Positions 7,260 through 17,387 are shown, numbered from the stretch's first letter. The stretch: 64,000 bases of DNA from an uncultured Flavobacteriales bacterium (GCA_946480085.1 CAMLHZ010000005.1:62001-126000), one strand, 5' to 3'. Notes: a model not told the origin generated them from the sequence alone. Numbers and translations are program-made.

Positions 7260-10112
7260 ATGAAAAAACTAACTCTCGTTGGCGCTGCCCTCGTATTGAG
7301 TAATTTGCTGTCGGCACAAGTGCAGCAAGCTCAGGTAAGCGCTTCTCACAATCACGAAGTGGAAAAATGTAGTCAGCACATTAAGCAAGCTGAAATGATG
7401 CAGAACGATCCTGCACGTTTTGCTACGATGATGATGGATCCAATTCCAAATCAGGCTACAAAATATAAACCTACAACTGGTGGTGAAAAATTAACTGGTC
7501 TTGTTTATAAGATTCCGGTTGTATTTCACGTTATCCACACCAACGGTACGAACAACATTTCGGATGCTCAAATTCAGGATCAGTTAAATATCCTCAACAG
7601 AGATTACCGTAAATTGAATGCAGATACAACTGATGTTGTTTCGGCTTTCGAAAATAACGTTGCCGATGTGGAGATAGAATTCGTTTTTGCAACAATTGCT
7701 CCGAATGGTGCTTGTTTTAATGGAATTACCAGAACAGTAAATGCAATTACCAATGACGGATCTGATGGTCAGGCTCAGGTAAACGCTGTTATTGCTGGTA
7801 ACAATGTTTACCAGGGAGTTTGGCCGCATAATAGATATTTGAATATTTACGTTTGTTCTGATTTGGGTAATGCTGCAGGTTATACATTTAATCCAAATGG
7901 AACAAGCACGGCTAATGCAACGAACATGTATTACAATGGTATTTTCATGTTACATGATTATACAGGATCAATTGGAACTTCCAATACAACCAACAGTAGA
8001 GCTCTAACTCATGAAGTTGGTCACTGGTTAAACTTATCTCACGTTTGGGGTGCAAATAACAATCCCGGATCTGCCGGATGCAGTGGTACTGATAATGTAA
8101 ATGATACGCCCGCAACTCAAGGTTCACAAAACTGTAATGATCTTGGTATAAATTCATGTCCGGGAGTTGACGCTTATTATGGATTTAACCAGATTGACAA
8201 CATTCAGAACTACATGGATTACTCCTACTGTTCTAAAATGTTTACGCAAGGTCAGGTAGATCGTATGCGTGCTGCAATCATTAGTTCAACTGGTGGTCGT
8301 AGTAATATCTGGACAACTGCTAATCTGAATTTAGTTGGTGGTGTGCCAGGTGGTTCACTTTGTGCATTGGATTTTACCGCTAGCGATGTTGCATTGTGTG
8401 CGGGTGACCAAACAACATTTACAATGAGTGCAGGAGGAGCTCCAATTACTTCTTACTCATGGACGTTTACTGGAGGAACACCTTCTAGTTCTACAGCTGC
8501 TTCTCCAACAGTAACTTATAATACAGTTGGAACTTATCAGGTTTCGCTTACAGTTGTAAGTGGTGGAAATAGCTACACAAAAACAAAAACTGCATATATT
8601 TCTGTTGCTGGTGGAACCTTGGTTTCCTTGCCAATTACAGAAGGATTTACAGCGGGGACAATTCCATTTACAAACTGGACGTTGACGAACGCAGCACCTA
8701 CAAATCTAACATGGGTAAGAAATACCTCTGTTGGTTACGGTAGTAGTAATAGTGCGGTATTGGATAATTATAGCGGCGCAAATGCAGGTAATGACGAAAT
8801 GGGACTTCCTAATTTCAGCGCGGCATCTTTGAGTTCATTGACAATGGAGTTTGATGTTGCCTATAGACCGTATAATGCAACATATTATGACGGATTACAA
8901 GTATTGGCTTCCGGAGATTGTGGAGCAACTTATACTACTGTTTATGATAAATCGAATCTAGTACTGGCAACAGTAGGTTCAGCAACTACAAGTGGTTTTG
9001 TACCTTCTGGAAACTCTCAATGGCGACATGAAACCATTAACCTGAATTCATTTGCCGGAAGTTCAAGAGTTATTTTGAGAGTGAAAGCAATTTCAGGGAA
9101 TGGAAATTACATGTATATTGATAACATTAATATTACTGGTGTGACAAGTAATACACCTCCTGTAGCCGGATTTACACCTTCTGTAACTTCTGTATGTGCT
9201 GGTCAAACAGTTACATTTACGAACAGTTCAACAGGTTCGGGAAACAGTTACGCATGGACATTCCCTGGAGGAACACCTTCAACATCAACTGCTACTAGTC
9301 CAACGGTTACCTACGCAACTGCAGGAACTTACTCAGTTTCTTTACAAGCTACGAATGGTAATGGTAACAATACGGCTACACAGAATAACTCAATTACTGT
9401 GAACGCTATTCCAAGTGCACCAACAGTAACACCTGGTGGACCAACAACGTTCTGTCAAGGTGGAAATGTGGTATTGTCTTCATCTGCTGGTTCAGGAAAT
9501 ACATGGTCAAATAATTCAACTGCAGCAACGCTTACAGCTTCTGCTTCCGGAACTTACACGGTTACTCAAACGGTTTCTGGTTGTGTTTCTCCTGCTTCAA
9601 ATTCGGTTGTTGTTACGGTTAATCCAAATCCAACTGTATCGTTTAGTTCTGTTGGACAACTGTGTGTTTATGATGATCCAATTACATTAACTCAAGGATC
9701 TCCGGCAGGAGGAACTTACAGTGGAACAGGTGTTTCAGGAGCTACATTCGATCCTGCGGTTGCCGGATTAGGAAATGAAGTTCTTACCTATTCATTCACA
9801 AATGGAAATGGTTGTTCAGGTTCAGCTCAAACAACGGTTAATATCAGTGATTGTTTAGGAGTGAATGAAGCAAATGATATTGTATTGAACATCTACCCAA
9901 ATCCAAGTGAAGGTAAATTCACAGTTGTAGCAAATGAAAAAGTTGTTGCTACTTTTGTTTACGATCAGGCAGGAAAACTGGTGAAAGAGATTAAAGGAAA
10001 CGCTTCTACGGAAGTTGCTGTTGACTTGACTTCTTTTGCAGGTGGAGTTTACACACTTAAAGTGGTTACAGAAAACTCAGCTAAGTCAGTTCCTGTAATG
10101 CTAATGAAGTAA
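7260..10112 (+). CDS. Secreted M43-type metalloprotease with PKD-like domains and a T9SS sorting signal
   Basis: This encodes 950 residues with a signal peptide ending LLSAQ (about residue 20). The catalytic domain carries the zinc site HEVGHWLNLSH (His251, Glu252, His255, His261) and a Met-turn NYMDYS (Met319), which places it in the pappalysin/cytophagalysin family M43. A PKD-like domain (about 366-450), a jelly-roll or cleaved-adhesin-like domain (about 457-630), a second PKD-like domain (about 638-720) and two Ig-like stretches follow. The last 75 residues (IYPNPSEGKF ... VPVMLMK) are a type A T9SS sorting domain. It is therefore probably exported through T9SS and released or anchored at the surface. 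A terminator follows at 10151. Confidence 0.9.
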   Translation: MKKLTLVGAALVLSNLLSAQVQQAQVSASHNHEVEKCSQHIKQAEMMQNDPARFATMMMDPIPNQATKYKPTTGGEKLTGLVYKIPVVFHVIHTNGTNNISDAQIQDQLNILNRDYRKLNADTTDVVSAFENNVADVEIEFVFATIAPNGACFNGITRTVNAITNDGSDGQAQVNAVIAGNNVYQGVWPHNRYLNIYVCSDLGNAAGYTFNPNGTSTANATNMYYNGIFMLHDYTGSIGTSNTTNSRALTHEVGHWLNLSHVWGANNNPGSAGCSGTDNVNDTPATQGSQNCNDLGINSCPGVDAYYGFNQIDNIQNYMDYSYCSKMFTQGQVDRMRAAIISSTGGRSNIWTTANLNLVGGVPGGSLCALDFTASDVALCAGDQTTFTMSAGGAPITSYSWTFTGGTPSSSTAASPTVTYNTVGTYQVSLTVVSGGNSYTKTKTAYISVAGGTLVSLPITEGFTAGTIPFTNWTLTNAAPTNLTWVRNTSVGYGSSNSAVLDNYSGANAGNDEMGLPNFSAASLSSLTMEFDVAYRPYNATYYDGLQVLASGDCGATYTTVYDKSNLVLATVGSATTSGFVPSGNSQWRHETINLNSFAGSSRVILRVKAISGNGNYMYIDNINITGVTSNTPPVAGFTPSVTSVCAGQTVTFTNSSTGSGNSYAWTFPGGTPSTSTATSPTVTYATAGTYSVSLQATNGNGNNTATQNNSITVNAIPSAPTVTPGGPTTFCQGGNVVLSSSAGSGNTWSNNSTAATLTASASGTYTVTQTVSGCVSPASNSVVVTVNPNPTVSFSSVGQLCVYDDPITLTQGSPAGGTYSGTGVSGATFDPAVAGLGNEVLTYSFTNGNGCSGSAQTTVNISDCLGVNEANDIVLNIYPNPSEGKFTVVANEKVVATFVYDQAGKLVKEIKGNASTEVAVDLTSFAGGVYTLKVVTENSAKSVPVMLMK

Positions 10113-10150
10113 AATCGAAAGCGCTTATGGCGCAATTTATAAGATCATTT

Positions 10151-10188
10151 AAAATGGAGTCGTTGTTGCAGCGACTCCATTTTTATTT
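10151..10188 (+). terminator. Rho-independent terminator of the metalloprotease gene
   Basis: A perfect 12-bp inverted repeat (AAAATGGAGTCG at 10151-10162 and CGACTCCATTTT at 10172-10183) with a 9-base loop runs into TTTTATTTT. It lies 38 bases after the stop codon. Confidence 0.85.
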
Positions 10189-10248
10189 TGCCTCAGTTCT
10201 TCCTTGCCCAATTGTGTATAAAATCAACCGGATTCTGGTTTAGGAAGT

Positions 10249-10279
10249 GTTGCTAAAGTCTTGAGATTGACTATTTTTG
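10249..10279 (+). promoter_or_regulatory. Bacteroidota-type promoter for the DUF3179 gene
   Basis: GTTG (10249-10252), a 19-base spacer and TATTTTTG (10272-10279) match the phylum's TTTG-N19-TAnnTTTG consensus except for one base in the -33 box. The predicted start is near 10285, giving a leader of about 20 bases. Confidence 0.55.
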
Positions 10280-10303
10280 ATTACCCATTTGTAAATACCA
10301 ACC

Positions 10304-11446
10304 ATGAGAAAACTATTCTACTTCAGTATTTTACTACTGATTGTATTTGAAATAATGAATGTTTACTTCATTATGCCGCTTCCCGGCAGCCAGAAAATGA
10401 ATAGTCTGGATTTCGCTTATTTTCTTTATCAATGGCGTTGGTTTTTTAGAATTGTTTTACTGATTGGAATTGGTGTTAGCGCGAGCAAGGCGTTTAAAAT
10501 CAGGCACAAATGGTTTCCTGTATTTATGCTCTTAGTTACTGCATTTTTTGTGTATTTCACCAATTTCGTAATGCGGGCTGATCAAATGTTTCAACAGCCG
10601 AAACACTTGATCTTTGCTTCAGAGGAAGATAATAAAGTTCCGGTGGATAGAATAGTAGTTGGAATTAAACACAACGGTGAAACCAAAGCTTATCCCATTT
10701 CATTTTTATCCTACCATCATCAGGTATTTGATGAGATCGGTGGTATTTCTGTGATTGTTACCTACTGTAATGTGTGTAGATCTGGTCGTGTTTTTGAACC
10801 ACAGGTAAACGGTCGACTGGAGAAGTTTCGTTTGGTTGGAATGGACCATTTTAACGCGATGTTTGAAGATGAAACAACAGGAAGCTGGTGGCGTCAGGAA
10901 AATGGTAAAGCGGTTGTTGGAAAATTGAATGGGGAACAACTTCCTGAAATTATTTCGCAGCAAATGAGTTTGTCGAAATGGTTGGAATTACATCCTGATT
11001 CTCAAATTATGCAGGCCGATCCAGATTTCAAGAATCAGTATGACAATGAAGGTAAATTTGAAAAAGGAAAAAGCAAAGGTTCACTTACTAAAACGACAGA
11101 GGCGGAGTGGAGTGACAAGTCATGGGTTATTGGAGTTGAGATCAATGGTGTAAGCAAAGCTTATTCCTGGAACGATATGAAAGCGAAATCAATCGTGAAT
11201 GACAAAGTTGGCGGTGTTTCAATAATCGTAGCGTTGTCAACGGACGATAACAGCTTCGTTGTACTCGAAAATCCAACATCTCATAAAGCGCTAATTCTTG
11301 CTGATGAAATTATTCTAGGCGATGAGCAATTCAATTTCATTGGAGAAGGAGTAAATACAAGAAAAAATCTCAAGACTATTCAGGCTTATCAGGAATTTTG
11401 GCATAGCTGGTTGACATTTCATCCTAAAACGCTGAAATACGAATAA
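10304..11446 (+). CDS. DUF3179 domain protein with N-terminal membrane helices
   Basis: This encodes 380 residues. Three membrane helices (about 6-24, 45-62 and 72-88) are followed by an extracytoplasmic DUF3179 domain. The domain shows KAYPISFLSYHHQVFDEIGG, VTYCNVCRSGRVFEP and a GSWWRQENGKAVVG stretch, all usual for the family. The CNVC cysteines and the paired histidines suggest a metal or thiol site, but the family's function is unknown. It has its own promoter and a terminator after the stop, so it is probably monocistronic. Confidence 0.75.
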   Translation: MRKLFYFSILLLIVFEIMNVYFIMPLPGSQKMNSLDFAYFLYQWRWFFRIVLLIGIGVSASKAFKIRHKWFPVFMLLVTAFFVYFTNFVMRADQMFQQPKHLIFASEEDNKVPVDRIVVGIKHNGETKAYPISFLSYHHQVFDEIGGISVIVTYCNVCRSGRVFEPQVNGRLEKFRLVGMDHFNAMFEDETTGSWWRQENGKAVVGKLNGEQLPEIISQQMSLSKWLELHPDSQIMQADPDFKNQYDNEGKFEKGKSKGSLTKTTEAEWSDKSWVIGVEINGVSKAYSWNDMKAKSIVNDKVGGVSIIVALSTDDNSFVVLENPTSHKALILADEIILGDEQFNFIGEGVNTRKNLKTIQAYQEFWHSWLTFHPKTLKYE

Positions 11447-11479
11447 GCTAAATCAAAGAGAAAGAGTTGCCAGGGATTT

Positions 11480-11530
11480 ACGCAAAGAAGAGCGCTAAGA
11501 TTAGGTATCCTTTGCGTTTTTTATTTTTTA
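11480..11530 (+). terminator. Probable terminator of the DUF3179 gene
   Basis: An 8-bp inverted repeat, ACGCAAAG (11480-11487) and CTTTGCGT (11510-11517), is followed by TTTTTATTTTTTA. It lies between convergent genes. There is no T-run on the minus strand, so it serves the plus-strand gene. Confidence 0.55.
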
Positions 11531-11547
11531 CGATTATTAGTCTTGAG

Positions 11548-13143
11548 TTACTCTTTCAGTTCATGAATTTGTTGAGCGCTTAAATTCTTGAAAACTGATT
11601 TCGTTCCATTGCACCATTGAATTTCTACTTCTTCAAGTACAGTGTCCTCACTTAATCCAAAGTAGGTTGTTCGTGTAGACTGCGAAGCTTGTCCGCTTCC
11701 TGCGTCAAGAACGTGTTTCTGTATTTTCCCCTTGTGCTTGAATGTAATAACGGCCCCAAAAGCATCTGCATTGGAATAATTTTTAGGAACCAATTGAATC
11801 GCAACCCAATTTCCCTGTTGGCTCACGTTCTCAAACAATTTCATCTTTTGCTCCATTTGTTGAAAAGCAGCCCATGGCAATTTTACAACAGAAGAAATGA
11901 TATCCAGATCGCCGTCATGATCGAAATCTATAATAACAGAACCCCTATGAGAAATAGGATCGTTCAATCCTGCCGACAACCCTTTTTCTACGAAAACACC
12001 ATCTACATTTTCGAAAAACATATTGGGATCCTTTATAACCGTTTTTGGAACCAGCGTTGCCACATTACCTTTGCTAACATACAAATCTAAATCACCGTCC
12101 ATATCGGCATCAAAAAATAGGGGAGTCCAGCTTGTTCCGCGCAGGGTATCGCGTACATAAGTCAGGTCAACTTTCAATATTTTTGCAACATTCACAAAAG
12201 CACCATTACTGAAATGGAGTAATTCGTTTTCACCAATATTCGTAATGTAGTAGCCAGGATTTCCATCATTTTTATAGTCACCAATACCAATTCCCATTCC
12301 GTACATTTTCGTGTCGAAGTTGACTGCGATACTCATATCCGTAAAACCGATTTTTGGGAAGTTATTCGCATAATACCTGTTTCCTTCATTTGTCCATTCA
12401 CCAAAATCATTCAGCAACATTAAATCCTGATCACCATCATTGTCAACGTCATGAAAACGCGACGCCAAGCTGCAACCCGGATTTGAAACACCATAGCTAA
12501 TCGATTCTTCTGTAAAATTATTACCTCCGTGATTGATCAACAATTTGTTTTCGTAGCAGGTTGGATCATAACCAATTTCTCTACCAAATTCGTCCTGAAT
12601 TCCGCCCATGGTTTTCACGTAATTACAGAAATAAACATCGATCCAGCCGTCGTTATTTACATCACCCCAGCAGGCAGAGGCGTAGTTCCCTTTTGGTAAA
12701 ACGCCCTCCAGAGAAACCGGAACAAAGTATTTTCCCTTTACATTTTTCATTAGAACCGGAACTTTCTTATCACCACGACTCATTCCAATTCCGTAGTTCG
12801 CAATGATGAAATCCGTAAAGCCATCCTTGTTGTAATCTGCAGCAACTGCTCCCTGAATGAAGTAGCTGTCTAAAGTGTCAATCTTTAATTCGGCTGTTCT
12901 GTCTGAAAAAACACCTTTGTTGTTCATCCACAATTTAGATGGAAAAACACCTCCTGCCTGAAAAAGATCTTCCCAACCGTCATTGTTAACGTCAATAACC
13001 ATTACACCGCCGCCGGCCATTTGAAAATCGTTTCCGGGATAGATATAATTTAACCCTTTGGTTTCGCTGACTTCCTTAAACGCAATTTGCGCGTTTAAAG
13101 AAAATCCAATTCCAATACATAGAGTTGAAAGTGCTATTCTCAT
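11548..13143 (-). CDS. Secreted FG-GAP/VCBS-repeat protein with ASPIC/UnbV domain (CRTAC1-like)
   Basis: This encodes 531 residues with a signal peptide ending SLNAQ. Repeated calcium-binding propeller blades carry DxNxDGxxD-type loops (DVNNDGWEDL, DYNKDGFTDF, DVDNDGDQDL, DADMDGDLDL, DFDHDGDLDI), as in FG-GAP/VCBS proteins. The C-terminus (about 450-531) has the ASPIC/UnbV pattern (GAVITFKHKGK ... GSGQASQST ... EIQWCNGTKS). The protein probably acts outside the cytoplasm. Its ATG overlaps the stop of the haloperoxidase-like gene by four bases, so the two are translationally coupled and probably act together. It has no T9SS tail. Confidence 0.85.
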   Translation of the reverse strand: MRIALSTLCIGIGFSLNAQIAFKEVSETKGLNYIYPGNDFQMAGGGVMVIDVNNDGWEDLFQAGGVFPSKLWMNNKGVFSDRTAELKIDTLDSYFIQGAVAADYNKDGFTDFIIANYGIGMSRGDKKVPVLMKNVKGKYFVPVSLEGVLPKGNYASACWGDVNNDGWIDVYFCNYVKTMGGIQDEFGREIGYDPTCYENKLLINHGGNNFTEESISYGVSNPGCSLASRFHDVDNDGDQDLMLLNDFGEWTNEGNRYYANNFPKIGFTDMSIAVNFDTKMYGMGIGIGDYKNDGNPGYYITNIGENELLHFSNGAFVNVAKILKVDLTYVRDTLRGTSWTPLFFDADMDGDLDLYVSKGNVATLVPKTVIKDPNMFFENVDGVFVEKGLSAGLNDPISHRGSVIIDFDHDGDLDIISSVVKLPWAAFQQMEQKMKLFENVSQQGNWVAIQLVPKNYSNADAFGAVITFKHKGKIQKHVLDAGSGQASQSTRTTYFGLSEDTVLEEVEIQWCNGTKSVFKNLSAQQIHELKE

Positions 13144-14453
13144 GGAATCAGTTTTAACGTTCGTAATGTGGTAAGTCCAACTTGTCGACCATATTCCAAA
13201 CTTTCATTTGCCGTAGTTCGAAAGTGAATTCCACCATAAACCCGGGAAGAAGAAATTTCCTGAGCTAGTTTGTCGAAATTCTCGAATGTTCTTGGAGTTC
13301 CGTCAATGTCTTTTCTCCAGACATTTGTAGAATCGGTGAAAGCCAAATTGTAACCGAAAAATTCCTTCAGTATTTCTGTTCCACCACCGCTCTGCATTGA
13401 ATGTCCGGATGGATATTCCGGAAACGAAGGAGTTGCGATCAATGAATTGAAATCCTTTTGAATGAAACGATGGATGTAGGAGATTGGGCGAATAAAATTG
13501 AATTTATATTTCCCCTTCCAGCAATTGATAAATGCATCATTCAATGAAATTCCAAGTGCGAGAAATAATTCACAGCGCTTTTGATAACCGAGTTGCTGAC
13601 TCATTGCAAGGTTGTGAGCCATGTTATAAAAATGTCCCGATGGTGTTCCTGTATATCCGGGAGCGTCGTCCCAATATTCAGCAATCAATTCGTATTCAGG
13701 TTTCTCGCTAGCTGTAAGGTCGGCAATTTCTTTTGAGTCTTTGTAAATAGTGCTTTCCTGCTCTTTTGAATAAACAGGAGTAGTCATTGTCTCAAAAACA
13801 GCTTGATTTTCCTTCAGGAAATAACGGTTTTCGCCCCAAAACGGTAGTAAAGCAGAATAGTATCCGGGCGATGTTTTTGTCCAGCAACCTTCACAAACAG
13901 GTTCCTTGTAACCTTCAGGATAATTCTTCAAAAATGCGTCATCCGCTCCGTCGCCTTTTGAATAGGCAATTACATGATTCACAATTTCTGAAGCAATCTT
14001 CAAACTTCTATTTACCGTTTTTTGATGGTTTCCAACTTTGAAAACAGTGAAAAGAGAATCGCGTAAAGCTTCTAGATGCTTTTTCGAAGACGGTGGCATC
14101 GAACGGTAGAAATAGGAACAGATCTGGAAATTCACTTCGTTTTCAATGAGCTGAGCTGAAACGATTCCCTTTGTTCTTTCTAAATGGCTGTAATCGTTGA
14201 GGTACTGTGTCAGATCGTTTGAAGCCGACTTAAAGTACTTTGATGATTCGTACATGCCAAGACCCAAATAGGCAAATGCACGTGCACTAATTGGAGCTGA
14301 AAGGCCAACAGAATTTTTGGTTAACTCGAATGCTTCTTTGATGTATGCGTCCTGAATGGAAATGCATTGTAATTCCGGAATATTTGTCTTTAATGCATGT
14401 GCCTGCGAGAATGTTGCAAGCGACAGCAAGAACAGCAGAATGTTCAGTTTCAT
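13140..14453 (-). CDS. Vanadium-dependent haloperoxidase / PAP2-like exported protein
   Basis: This encodes 437 residues with a signal peptide (about 1-20). The three vanadate/phosphate-binding motifs of the PAP2/vanadium haloperoxidase superfamily are present: KYKFNFIRP (K-x6-RP), PSGHS (His351) and SRVYGGIHF (His410, the residue that ligates vanadium in the family). The acidic residue often found just after that His is not obvious (HFRTTANES). The enzyme may oxidise halides or be a phosphatase; sequence alone does not decide. It is upstream of and coupled (ATGA) to the ASPIC propeller protein, a pairing suggestive of a secreted enzyme with a binding partner. Confidence 0.85.
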   Translation of the reverse strand: MKLNILLFLLSLATFSQAHALKTNIPELQCISIQDAYIKEAFELTKNSVGLSAPISARAFAYLGLGMYESSKYFKSASNDLTQYLNDYSHLERTKGIVSAQLIENEVNFQICSYFYRSMPPSSKKHLEALRDSLFTVFKVGNHQKTVNRSLKIASEIVNHVIAYSKGDGADDAFLKNYPEGYKEPVCEGCWTKTSPGYYSALLPFWGENRYFLKENQAVFETMTTPVYSKEQESTIYKDSKEIADLTASEKPEYELIAEYWDDAPGYTGTPSGHFYNMAHNLAMSQQLGYQKRCELFLALGISLNDAFINCWKGKYKFNFIRPISYIHRFIQKDFNSLIATPSFPEYPSGHSMQSGGGTEILKEFFGYNLAFTDSTNVWRKDIDGTPRTFENFDKLAQEISSSRVYGGIHFRTTANESLEYGRQVGLTTLRTLKLIP

Positions 14454-14583
14454 GGCTCAAAGTTAGCAATATTGTTAAGTTGCTATTTAGCTGTTTTCCT
14501 TAAATTGAAGTGGTAAATTGTGCTGATTCTGAACTTTTTCTCCCTATCATTGTAAGAGCCAAATGAATCTTCGAAACCGTCAT

Positions 14584-15450
14584 ATGAAAGTCACGCTAAC
14601 TTCCCTTTTTCTATTGTTTTTTTCCTTTTCTTTTGGGCAAACAGATACTTCTCAATTCTATAAATCAAAAAGCACAATTTACGAGGTCAGAGATGGAATA
14701 GTATACACTTATGTCTATACCGTTTATCCATCCAACATGAATAAAAATGGAGAGTATGAATTTAAAGGAAGTTCAACGATACAGGAGGGTTTTGCTACGA
14801 AAGTAAAGCCAATTTCCACAAACAGCGTTTACTACGATCTTCTGCATAACTATGTAAAGAATAAGGAACATGAAATGCTTGTTGAACTGCATAAATCATT
14901 TCCGAATTGCCCTTTATATAGTGTTTATGTAATGAACAGAGGTTATTATTATGATATGTTGAGATGGAGTAACAACAAAGAACGCGTAGAAGACCAAAGA
15001 CGACAAATAGACGCTTTGATAAAGTTGAAATACGATAGTTTGTATCTTGCTCATTCGAATATCAAAGTAAAAACAGATGCTTATTTGGAAACTGTAGGTC
15101 ATACTGACCTTAAATCTTTCCAAAACTTTAATTATTCAATTCCTGACTCCAACGGTTTAAAAAGGAGTTATATGAATCAGGTACTTAAATCACTTATCGA
15201 ACAACAGCCAGAAATCTATTTTCAGTTTTTGGAGACAATTCAGGATGAAAGAGAGCGTGGACATTACTATTTTTCCCTTGATAGAAAACACTATCATCTG
15301 TTGAAAGATCATGATTCCAGATCACCGATAAAAAAAGAAATGATCAAGTACCGAAGAAGAAATAACTGGGGCTCCGCCGGGATTCTTACCGGAACTGTTG
15401 CTTTTTATTCCGGATTGACAGTTGGAATTATTTACCTTGTTCGGAAATAG
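14584..15450 (+). CDS. Hypothetical exported protein with C-terminal membrane helix
   Basis: This encodes 288 residues from the ATG at 14584, chosen over 14563 because the signal peptide (FLLFFSFSFGQ) follows it directly. The body is soluble and rich in Tyr, Lys and Asp. A hydrophobic helix (about 264-285) precedes a short basic end, so the protein may be anchored to the inner membrane. A weak -7 element (TATCATTG, about 14546-14553) lies upstream. No family is recognised. The next gene encodes a sirtuin on the same strand. Confidence 0.6.
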   Translation: MKVTLTSLFLLFFSFSFGQTDTSQFYKSKSTIYEVRDGIVYTYVYTVYPSNMNKNGEYEFKGSSTIQEGFATKVKPISTNSVYYDLLHNYVKNKEHEMLVELHKSFPNCPLYSVYVMNRGYYYDMLRWSNNKERVEDQRRQIDALIKLKYDSLYLAHSNIKVKTDAYLETVGHTDLKSFQNFNYSIPDSNGLKRSYMNQVLKSLIEQQPEIYFQFLETIQDERERGHYYFSLDRKHYHLLKDHDSRSPIKKEMIKYRRRNNWGSAGILTGTVAFYSGLTVGIIYLVRK

Positions 15451-15487
15451 AATTCATTCTTAATTTTAGCTTGAGAATTGATGACAC

Positions 15488-16321
15488 ATGAACGAACTAC
15501 TTCAGGCTAAACTAAAAGAATGTATCGCTAACGGACAAAAGATCACTTTTTTGGTTGGCGCAGGATTATCATCTGAAAGCGGCATTCCAACTTTTCGTGG
15601 TGCAGATGGTTATTGGACCATTGGTTCAGAGAATTATCGTGCAGAAGAGATTGCTACCAAGCGTATGTTCGATATTGCTTATGATGAAGTTTGGAAATGG
15701 TACCTATACCGTAAGTCGGTTACAGAAGCAGCTCAGCCAAATGCGGGACATTATGCCCTGGCTAAATTAGAAAAGCTTATTCCTGAAAATTTTGCACTGA
15801 TTTCTCAGAATGTAGATGGCTTGCATTTGAAAGCTGGAAGTAATCCGGAAAGCTTGTTTCAAATTCATGGTGACTTAACCTTTGTGCGTTGTTCAGAGGA
15901 ATGCTCCACAGAGTTGTATCCGTTCCCAAAAGAAATTCCATTGATAGGCCGTGATAAAAATCAATTTACAACAGAAGAGCAATTGGCTTTGATGTGCCCG
16001 AAATGCGGGAATGTACTGCGTCCACACGTGCTTTGGTTTGATGAATACTACAATCAAGAATATTACTCCTGGGATTCTGTAGTTGGAATGGCATCTAAAA
16101 CAGGCATCCTTTTCATTATCGGAACTTCAGGCGCAACGAATCTTCCTCAGCACTTTACAAGAGAAGTTATGCGGAAAAACGGAGTGGTAGTGGAGGTGAA
16201 TACCGATGAATCTTTATTTACTCCAATGTTAGAGCATAATGACAATTGCTACATTTTGAGAACAACAGGAAGTCAGTTCTTGACCGAATTGGAAGCAGTC
16301 ATTACTGATATTAAGAAGTGA
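15488..16321 (+). CDS. Sir2-family NAD-dependent protein deacylase
   Basis: This encodes 277 residues. The NAD-binding GAGLSSESGIPTFRG (24-38), SQNVDGLH (106-113) and the catalytic His127 in IHGDL are intact. The zinc ribbon has Cys135/Cys139 and a later CPKC pair. A GTSGATNLP loop follows and binds the cofactor in the family. It should remove acyl groups from lysine using NAD+ in the cytoplasm. The insertion between the two Cys pairs is longer than in CobB. Its targets and its relation to the neighbours are unknown. Confidence 0.9.
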   Translation: MNELLQAKLKECIANGQKITFLVGAGLSSESGIPTFRGADGYWTIGSENYRAEEIATKRMFDIAYDEVWKWYLYRKSVTEAAQPNAGHYALAKLEKLIPENFALISQNVDGLHLKAGSNPESLFQIHGDLTFVRCSEECSTELYPFPKEIPLIGRDKNQFTTEEQLALMCPKCGNVLRPHVLWFDEYYNQEYYSWDSVVGMASKTGILFIIGTSGATNLPQHFTREVMRKNGVVVEVNTDESLFTPMLEHNDNCYILRTTGSQFLTELEAVITDIKK

Positions 16322-16433
16322 TTTGTGAGTGAAATCGAACATAGATTGCCGAAAGCTCGATTTCAATTAACATTTCGCAGTTCAGATTCGGAAAATAATT
16401 GTTGATTTGTACTTTCTACCAAAAACCGATATA

Positions 16434-17387
16434 ATGAATCGTAAGATTGTTCAGTCGACATTTTTCCTGTCAATACTTTTTTTAATCAACTCACTGACTG
16501 TTTGCGCTCAGGAAACCACATTTCTCAACCCAAAGAAGAATCCGAAAACGGTTTTTGTGGCTTTGGATGGAAAAAAAGCCTATGTCTTTGAAATTTACCG
16601 GATTCCGGATTCACAAGGATTTACAGGTCGTGAAGTTCTTGATACAATGGAACAAAGAGGTGAAGGAAACTATACTGGTAAAAACGCTACACTTTCAACC
16701 AACGGAGCTTCAAGAACATTGTTTCTGAAATCATTACACGAACAGAAGGATGTGACTATTGAGATGGTTTCGAGCGAAGGTGATAACAGTGATTTCAATG
16801 TTTCGCTGAATAATGCATTGCTAAATCAATTCGCAGTGCAACTCTCAAATGATGTGAATACAAAATTTCAAAATACTACTTTCTTTGTTGGTGATGTAGT
16901 GAATCACTTTTATAGTGAAGAGGACGTTGACATGCCGTATCAGCAATTTGAATCGAAATATGCTAAGCTATACCAAGATTACGCGGATTCTACCCTAAAA
17001 AAACATGAGAGTTATGCCAAGGTGGTCAATCAATTAAAAGCCAATCAGTTGGCTATACCAGCCGAACAGTTCATTAATGGAATTAAACAATTGCCTGAAC
17101 GCCGCGATCTTACTGTCACTCATTTCAAGATATTGGTAAACGAGTTGGCAATGACCAATCCGGCAACTTTTCTGAAAGCAGCTGAAATGGCTTCTCCTGA
17201 AGTGAAAAAAGACATGTTTGAAGTGTTATCTGGAGAAAGCCGAAAGAACATTGTTGAAAATGGTCCAGATTGCGAAACGAAGGATGAACTCAAAAAGCAG
17301 CACAGAAAGAAAATTTGGATTGATGTTGGTTTGATCGGTTTGCCAAGTGCATTGATCATTTTAGCAGCGTTTACGATTAATACATAA
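16434..17387 (+). CDS. Hypothetical exported protein with C-terminal membrane helix
   Basis: This encodes 317 residues from the ATG at 16434, just before the signal peptide (ends LTVCAQ); an earlier in-frame start at 16407 is rejected. The soluble body has no recognised domain and contains helical segments. A short membrane helix closes the protein (about 297-314). It ends 12 bases before the zinc-ribbon/RpoA-CTD mini gene. Its layout (signal peptide, soluble part, C-terminal helix) matches the protein at 14584, but the sequences are not evidently related. Confidence 0.6.
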   Translation: MNRKIVQSTFFLSILFLINSLTVCAQETTFLNPKKNPKTVFVALDGKKAYVFEIYRIPDSQGFTGREVLDTMEQRGEGNYTGKNATLSTNGASRTLFLKSLHEQKDVTIEMVSSEGDNSDFNVSLNNALLNQFAVQLSNDVNTKFQNTTFFVGDVVNHFYSEEDVDMPYQQFESKYAKLYQDYADSTLKKHESYAKVVNQLKANQLAIPAEQFINGIKQLPERRDLTVTHFKILVNELAMTNPATFLKAAEMASPEVKKDMFEVLSGESRKNIVENGPDCETKDELKKQHRKKIWIDVGLIGLPSALIILAAFTINT

